Source: Actinomycetes bacterium (GTDB taxonomy: Bacteria > Actinomycetota > Thermoleophilia > BMS3ABIN01). Taken from it: 8,237 nt of DNA. The stretch is from the NCBI GenBank assembly GCA_021790075.1, contig JAJYIN010000089.1, positions 1 through 8,237 of the forward strand, read 5' to 3'. A program made the translations under genes and the position numbers. The notes beneath the pieces were generated by a model. It was not told the origin of the DNA. It did not search any database and saw only the letters and a program-made list of their open reading frames with translations. Shown in pieces: positions 5,224-8,237 of this stretch (position 1 is the stretch's first letter; each line of letters opens with the position of its first letter).

Positions 5224-6660
5224 ATGCCGATCGACGATTTAAGACATTTCATCGAGGTGCTCAAGGAAGCGGGCGAGCTGACCGAGGTGGATGCGGAGGT
5301 CGATCCCGACCTCGAGGTTTCCGAGATCACGGACCGGGTCAGCAAGGCCCGCGGGCCGGCGCTGCTGTTCCGGAACCCCAAAGGTTCCACCATGCCCATC
5401 CTGATCAACCAGTTCGGCAGCATGAAGCGGATGAGCCTGGCGCTGGGCGGCGAGGATCTCGACGCCGTTGCCGGGCGCCTGAGCCAGGTGCTGGAGATGC
5501 AGGTCCCCCAGGGGTTAGTGGCCAAGGTGAGGGCGCTGGGAAAACTCAGGAACCTGGCAGGCTCGGCCCCGAAAATGGTGTCCTCCGGGCCCTGCCAGGA
5601 AGTGGTGATGGACGAGCCGGACCTGGACAGGCTGCCCATCCTCAAGACCTGGCCGGGCGACGGCGGGCCTTTCATCACCCTGCCGGTTATTTTCACCAAG
5701 GACCCTGACGGCCGCCGCAACGCCGGCATGTACCGGCTGCAGAAATTCGACTCCCGGACAACCGGCATGCACTGGCATGTCCACAAGGACGGCGCTGAGA
5801 ACTTCCGCAACGCCGCCGGCAGGCTGGAGGCGGCGGTCGCCATCGGCACCGATCCGGCTACGACTTACGCGGCCACGGCGCCGCTGCCGAAGGGGATCGA
5901 CGAGATGATGCTGGCCGGCTTCCTCAAGGGCAGCCCGGTGGAAATGGTCAAATGCAGGACGGTGGACATGGAAGTGCCGGCCACGGCGGAGATCGTCCTG
6001 GAAGGCTACGTGGAAAAGGGAGAGCTGCGGCGCGAAGGCCCCTTTGGCGATCATACCGGCTACTATTCGCTGGCGGGAGATTACCCGGTTTTCCATCTCT
6101 CCTGCATCACCCACCGGCGCGATCCTGTCTACGCCACCACCATCGTGGGCCAGCCTCCCATGGAAGACTGTTTCCTGGGCAAGGCTACCGAACGCCTCTT
6201 CCTGCCCCTGCTCAAGATGACCCTGCCGGAGATGGTGGACATGAACCTGCCGCTGGAGGGCGTCTTCCACAACTGTGCTATCATATCAATCAAGAAGAGC
6301 TATCCGCAACAGGCCAAGAAAGTGATGAGCGCGGTCTGGGGACTGGGGATGCTGTCGCTCACCAAGTTTGTGGTCATCGTCGACGAGCATGTCAAGGTGC
6401 ACAACGAGAGCGAGGTGGCCTGGCGTGTCTTCAACAATGTGGACCCGGTGCGCGACGTGCTGGTGACCGAGGGGCCGCTGGACGTGCTCGACCATTCCAG
6501 CCCCACCGCCAGTTACGGCGCCAAGATGGGCATCGACGCTACCAAGAAGTGGGCCAGTGAGGGGCATCTGCGGGAATGGCCGGATGACATCGCCATGAGC
6601 CCCGAGATCAAGGAACTCGTGGACCGCCGCTGGGCAGAGTACGGCATCGAGCTCCCCTAG
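5224..6660 (+). CDS. UbiD-family prenyl-FMN-dependent decarboxylase, likely menaquinone biosynthesis (MqnL-like)
   Basis: UbiD enzymes use prenylated FMN to decarboxylate aromatic or unsaturated acids; UbiX-type enzymes supply the cofactor. The 478-residue length is normal. Visible family features include MYRLQKFD (169-176) with the conserved Arg171, the histidine-rich GMHWHVHKDG (181-190), and REGPFGDHTGYYS (270-282) carrying the acidic active-site pair Glu271 and Asp276. Together these correspond to the Glu-Arg-Glu/Asp network of characterised UbiD and Fdc enzymes. It starts 4 nt after the HepS-like gene and ends 9 nt before a UbiA-type prenyltransferase gene. Adjacent UbiD and UbiA homologues are known in the late futalosine pathway (MqnL and MqnP in streptomycetes), so decarboxylation of the prenylated quinone precursor is the best guess. 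The substrate cannot be read from sequence, and another aromatic acid decarboxylase role is possible. No UbiX gene is in the window. Confidence 0.88.
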   Translation: MPIDDLRHFIEVLKEAGELTEVDAEVDPDLEVSEITDRVSKARGPALLFRNPKGSTMPILINQFGSMKRMSLALGGEDLDAVAGRLSQVLEMQVPQGLVAKVRALGKLRNLAGSAPKMVSSGPCQEVVMDEPDLDRLPILKTWPGDGGPFITLPVIFTKDPDGRRNAGMYRLQKFDSRTTGMHWHVHKDGAENFRNAAGRLEAAVAIGTDPATTYAATAPLPKGIDEMMLAGFLKGSPVEMVKCRTVDMEVPATAEIVLEGYVEKGELRREGPFGDHTGYYSLAGDYPVFHLSCITHRRDPVYATTIVGQPPMEDCFLGKATERLFLPLLKMTLPEMVDMNLPLEGVFHNCAIISIKKSYPQQAKKVMSAVWGLGMLSLTKFVVIVDEHVKVHNESEVAWRVFNNVDPVRDVLVTEGPLDVLDHSSPTASYGAKMGIDATKKWASEGHLREWPDDIAMSPEIKELVDRRWAEYGIELP

Positions 6661-6669
6661 GAATCTTCC

Positions 6670-7551
6670 ATGTCGTCAAAGAGCGCGACAGCCTCATTAC
6701 TCCGCTGGCCGGTCCTGTTCGCCCGGTTCGTCAAGCTGGAGCACAGTGTCTTCGCCCTTCCCTTTGCCTACGCCGGCGCCTTCTTCGCATTTAACCGCAT
6801 CCCGGGCTTCACGCGCCTGCTCTGGATAACCGTGGCCATGGTGGGGGCCCGCAGCCTGGCCATGGCGCTCAACCGTATCATCGATTACGAGATCGACGCC
6901 CGCAACCCGCGTACCGCCGGCCGGGAGCTGCCGGCGGGAAAACTGACGCTGGACCAGGCGGCCGCATTCAGCGCCCTTTCCCTGGCCGTGCTGGCGGTAG
7001 CGCTCTACCAGTTGCCGCCGCTGACCTGGTACCTGTCGCCGATCGCTATTGCCGCCTTTGTCTTTTATCCCTACACGAAACGGTTCACATCCCTGTGCCA
7101 TGTATTTCTGGGAGCGACCATCGGCCTGGCGCCGGTAGGCGCGTGGGTCGCGGTGACGTATCACCTGGCCTGGCAGCCGTTCTTGCTCATGGGAGTCGTG
7201 ACGTTCTGGATCGGCGGTTTCGATATCATTTACGCGTGCATGGACTTGGACTTTGACCGGCGGGAGGGAATCCACTCGCTGCCGGCTTCCATCGGTGTAG
7301 GAAAATCTCTCCTCGTGACCAAGCTCTTCCATGTTCTGGCGGTCGTGCTGCTGGTGGCGGTGGGAATGGCGCGCCACCTGGGAATCATATATTACGTCGG
7401 CGTAGCTGTGGTGGCAGTCCTGCTCGCGTACGAGAACGCCATCGTCACTTCGCGGGACCTTTCAAGGGTCGGCATGGCCTTCATGACCATGAATGGCGTC
7501 ATCAGCGTTGTTTACATCGCGTTCGTGACCGCCGATCTGCTCGCCAGATAG
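6670..7551 (+). CDS. UbiA-family membrane prenyltransferase, likely menaquinone biosynthesis (MqnP-like)
   Basis: UbiA-family enzymes transfer a polyprenyl chain from its diphosphate to an aromatic acceptor within the cytoplasmic membrane. The 293-residue protein is mostly hydrophobic, with about eight or nine helices. Both Asp-rich Mg-diphosphate motifs are intact: NRIIDYEIDARNPRT (68-82, with Asn68, Asp72, Asp76) and DIIYACMDLDFDRREGIHSLP (185-205, with Asp185, Tyr188, Asp192, Asp196). The first motif has NR rather than the ND of classical UbiA, a variant I associate with the MqnP-type branch. Together with the adjacent UbiD homologue this favours the futalosine menaquinone pathway over ubiquinone. 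Older annotation would call it 4-hydroxybenzoate polyprenyltransferase. The ATG at 6670 follows the UbiD stop by 9 nt, with only a weak AGGA nearby, so coupling is likely. Its final codons lie in a tandem hairpin repeat and overlap the convergent gene by 40 bp. Confidence 0.88.
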   Translation: MSSKSATASLLRWPVLFARFVKLEHSVFALPFAYAGAFFAFNRIPGFTRLLWITVAMVGARSLAMALNRIIDYEIDARNPRTAGRELPAGKLTLDQAAAFSALSLAVLAVALYQLPPLTWYLSPIAIAAFVFYPYTKRFTSLCHVFLGATIGLAPVGAWVAVTYHLAWQPFLLMGVVTFWIGGFDIIYACMDLDFDRREGIHSLPASIGVGKSLLVTKLFHVLAVVLLVAVGMARHLGIIYYVGVAVVAVLLAYENAIVTSRDLSRVGMAFMTMNGVISVVYIAFVTADLLAR

Positions 7552-8237
7552 CATCTGCTCGCCAGATTGTGGCACACCGGGTTAGTTCCGCACAGCGGCG
7601 GCGTTCCCGGGTTTGTTGCGGCCGGTGGAGTCCCGGCCCCGGCGCTTCCGCCGGCGGCGTCCCCGGCCGGGGGAGCCGCGCCGCTCTCCAGGCATGCCAG
7701 CCCCACCACGAACCACGCCGTCAGCGCCGGGATGTACCATTCCCAATCGAACATGTTATAGGCGGCGAACACCAGTGTGGTTATGGCAAAAGCGCGGCCC
7801 AGGGGCGAGGCGCGGATAAACAGCCGCCACAGGCTCAACGCCACGGCGTATGCCAGAAAGGCCGCCAGCAGCGCCGCCCCGGCCAGGCCGGTGTCAACCG
7901 CGGTCTCGAGCACCAGGTTATGGGCATACTTGGTGTACACCGCGATGGCGTACTGCTGGTAGACCAGGGGGAAGCTGCCCAGGCCCGAGCCGGCCAGGGG
8001 CCGCACGCGGAAAGCGTCGATGGCTCCCTGGTAAGTGTCCAGCCGGGCCGGGAGCAGCCGGCTGAGGGTAAACCCATCCTCGAAGCGCGTGGCGATGATC
8101 ACCCGGAAGCGGGCGCTGGCGCCGGCGAGCAGCGCCGCGGCCAGGACCGCCGCGCCGGCGGCACCGGCAGCGAGCTTCGCCACCGGCAGCGTACGATCGC
8201 AGCCACTTTCCTTGCCGACGGGCTCCACCAGCTTCAC
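7512..8237 (-). CDS. C-terminal part of an O-antigen ligase-like membrane protein
   Basis: This frame enters from the right edge, so the N-terminal half or more is missing, and the GTG at the edge is probably an internal codon. About 241 residues are visible. From the edge they show a hydrophobic helix (about 19-40), then an extracytoplasmic loop containing RLDTYQGAIDAFRVRPLAGSG and GSFPLVYQQY, then YAHNLVLETAVDTGLAG (104-120), and further membrane helices at about 118-140 and 148-183. The R..Y..A......P..G.G.G.F pattern followed by AHN is typical of the Wzy/WaaL ligase-polymerase superfamily, which moves lipid-linked glycans on the outer face of the membrane. The last 58 or so residues are Ala/Gly/Pro-rich, look disordered, and run into the end of the prenyltransferase gene (40-bp convergent overlap). 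The exact substrate (O-antigen, teichoic or other glycan, or glycoprotein) cannot be told. Confidence 0.72.
   Translation of the reverse strand: MKLVEPVGKESGCDRTLPVAKLAAGAAGAAVLAAALLAGASARFRVIIATRFEDGFTLSRLLPARLDTYQGAIDAFRVRPLAGSGLGSFPLVYQQYAIAVYTKYAHNLVLETAVDTGLAGAALLAAFLAYAVALSLWRLFIRASPLGRAFAITTLVFAAYNMFDWEWYIPALTAWFVVGLACLESGAAPPAGDAAGGSAGAGTPPAATNPGTPPLCGTNPVCHNLASRCYLASRSAVTNAM
7535..7567. repeat. Two tandem 15-bp palindromic repeats over the prenyltransferase stop codon
   Basis: Two identical 15-bp units (ATCTGCTCGCCAGAT) at 7535-7549 and 7553-7567 are separated by AGC, an 18-bp period. Each unit is itself a dyad, ATCTG-CTCGC-CAGAT, and the CAGAT-AGC-ATCTG between units is another. 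The first copy encodes the last residues of the prenyltransferase and the TAG overlaps its end. On the other strand the repeat gives LASRCYLASR in the convergent ligase-like frame, and the 18-bp period keeps that frame open. The stems are short and no T-run follows, so a standard intrinsic terminator is not supported. It may be a slippage duplication or a weak roadblock between converging genes. Confidence 0.6.

Noticed and set aside
5515..6270. 251-residue minus-strand frame inside the UbiD gene
   Set aside because: Antisense shadow of a well-supported gene; its composition (many H, R, Q, G) is that of an artefact of codon bias.
5952..6560. 202-residue plus-strand frame inside the UbiD gene
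   Set aside because: Out-of-frame overlap with a protein carrying conserved active-site motifs throughout; no independent start signal.
7535..7600. Intrinsic terminator at the end of the haem-quinone operon
   Set aside because: The repeat forms only 5-bp stems and is not followed by a T-run on either strand, so a rho-independent terminator is not supported.

Overview
This 8.2-kb window is from a GC-rich bacterial genome (coding DNA roughly 60-65% G+C by eye). It reads as a chromosomal block for cofactor and electron-transport biosynthesis, flanked by two incomplete minus-strand genes for cell-envelope proteins. The organism cannot be named from sequence alone. A CooC-type nickel ATPase (anaerobic CO metabolism), the redox repressor Rex, C5-pathway haem synthesis and a UbiD/UbiA pair of the type used for futalosine-route menaquinone together suggest an anaerobic or facultative, probably Gram-positive-related bacterium. 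A deep-branching actinobacterial lineage is a plausible guess, but only a guess.

Layout: positions 1-209 (minus) hold the start of a secreted or membrane-anchored protein of unknown function, with a good promoter and ribosome binding site. Positions 210-760 are a divergent intergenic region, clearly AT-richer than the genes. It carries several inverted repeats, candidate -10 elements and, just before cooC, a TTGACA-type promoter with a small AT-rich palindrome in its spacer. cooC (761-1537) is followed by a 108-nt leader with GC-rich alternative hairpins. Then comes a tight same-strand run: hemB (1646-2620), hemL (2586-3905), rex (3924-4562), a HepS-like gene (4569-5219), a UbiD-family decarboxylase (5224-6660) and a UbiA-family prenyltransferase (6670-7551). 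Its internal junctions are a 35-bp overlap, then gaps of 18, 6, 4 and 9 nt, so it is very probably one operon. The minus-strand gene 7512-8237 is the C-terminal part of an O-antigen-ligase-like membrane protein; it converges on the prenyltransferase gene and overlaps its end.

How the genes fit together: HemL and HemB make 5-aminolevulinate and porphobilinogen for haem. The HepS-like protein may be the non-catalytic subunit of a long-chain prenyl diphosphate synthase. The UbiA-like enzyme would attach the prenyl chain to the quinone precursor, and the UbiD-like enzyme would decarboxylate it. Rex senses NADH/NAD+, so the run would co-express a redox sensor with enzymes making the haem and quinone parts of the respiratory chain. 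CooC loads nickel into CO dehydrogenase, whose structural genes are not in the window.

The most worthwhile items are the divergent HepS-like protein in a rex-quinone operon, the palindrome inside the cooC promoter, the structured 550-bp intergenic region, and a tandem hairpin repeat at the convergent overlap near 7550. I did not see a clearly unprecedented system, mobile element, CRISPR array, tRNA or rRNA.
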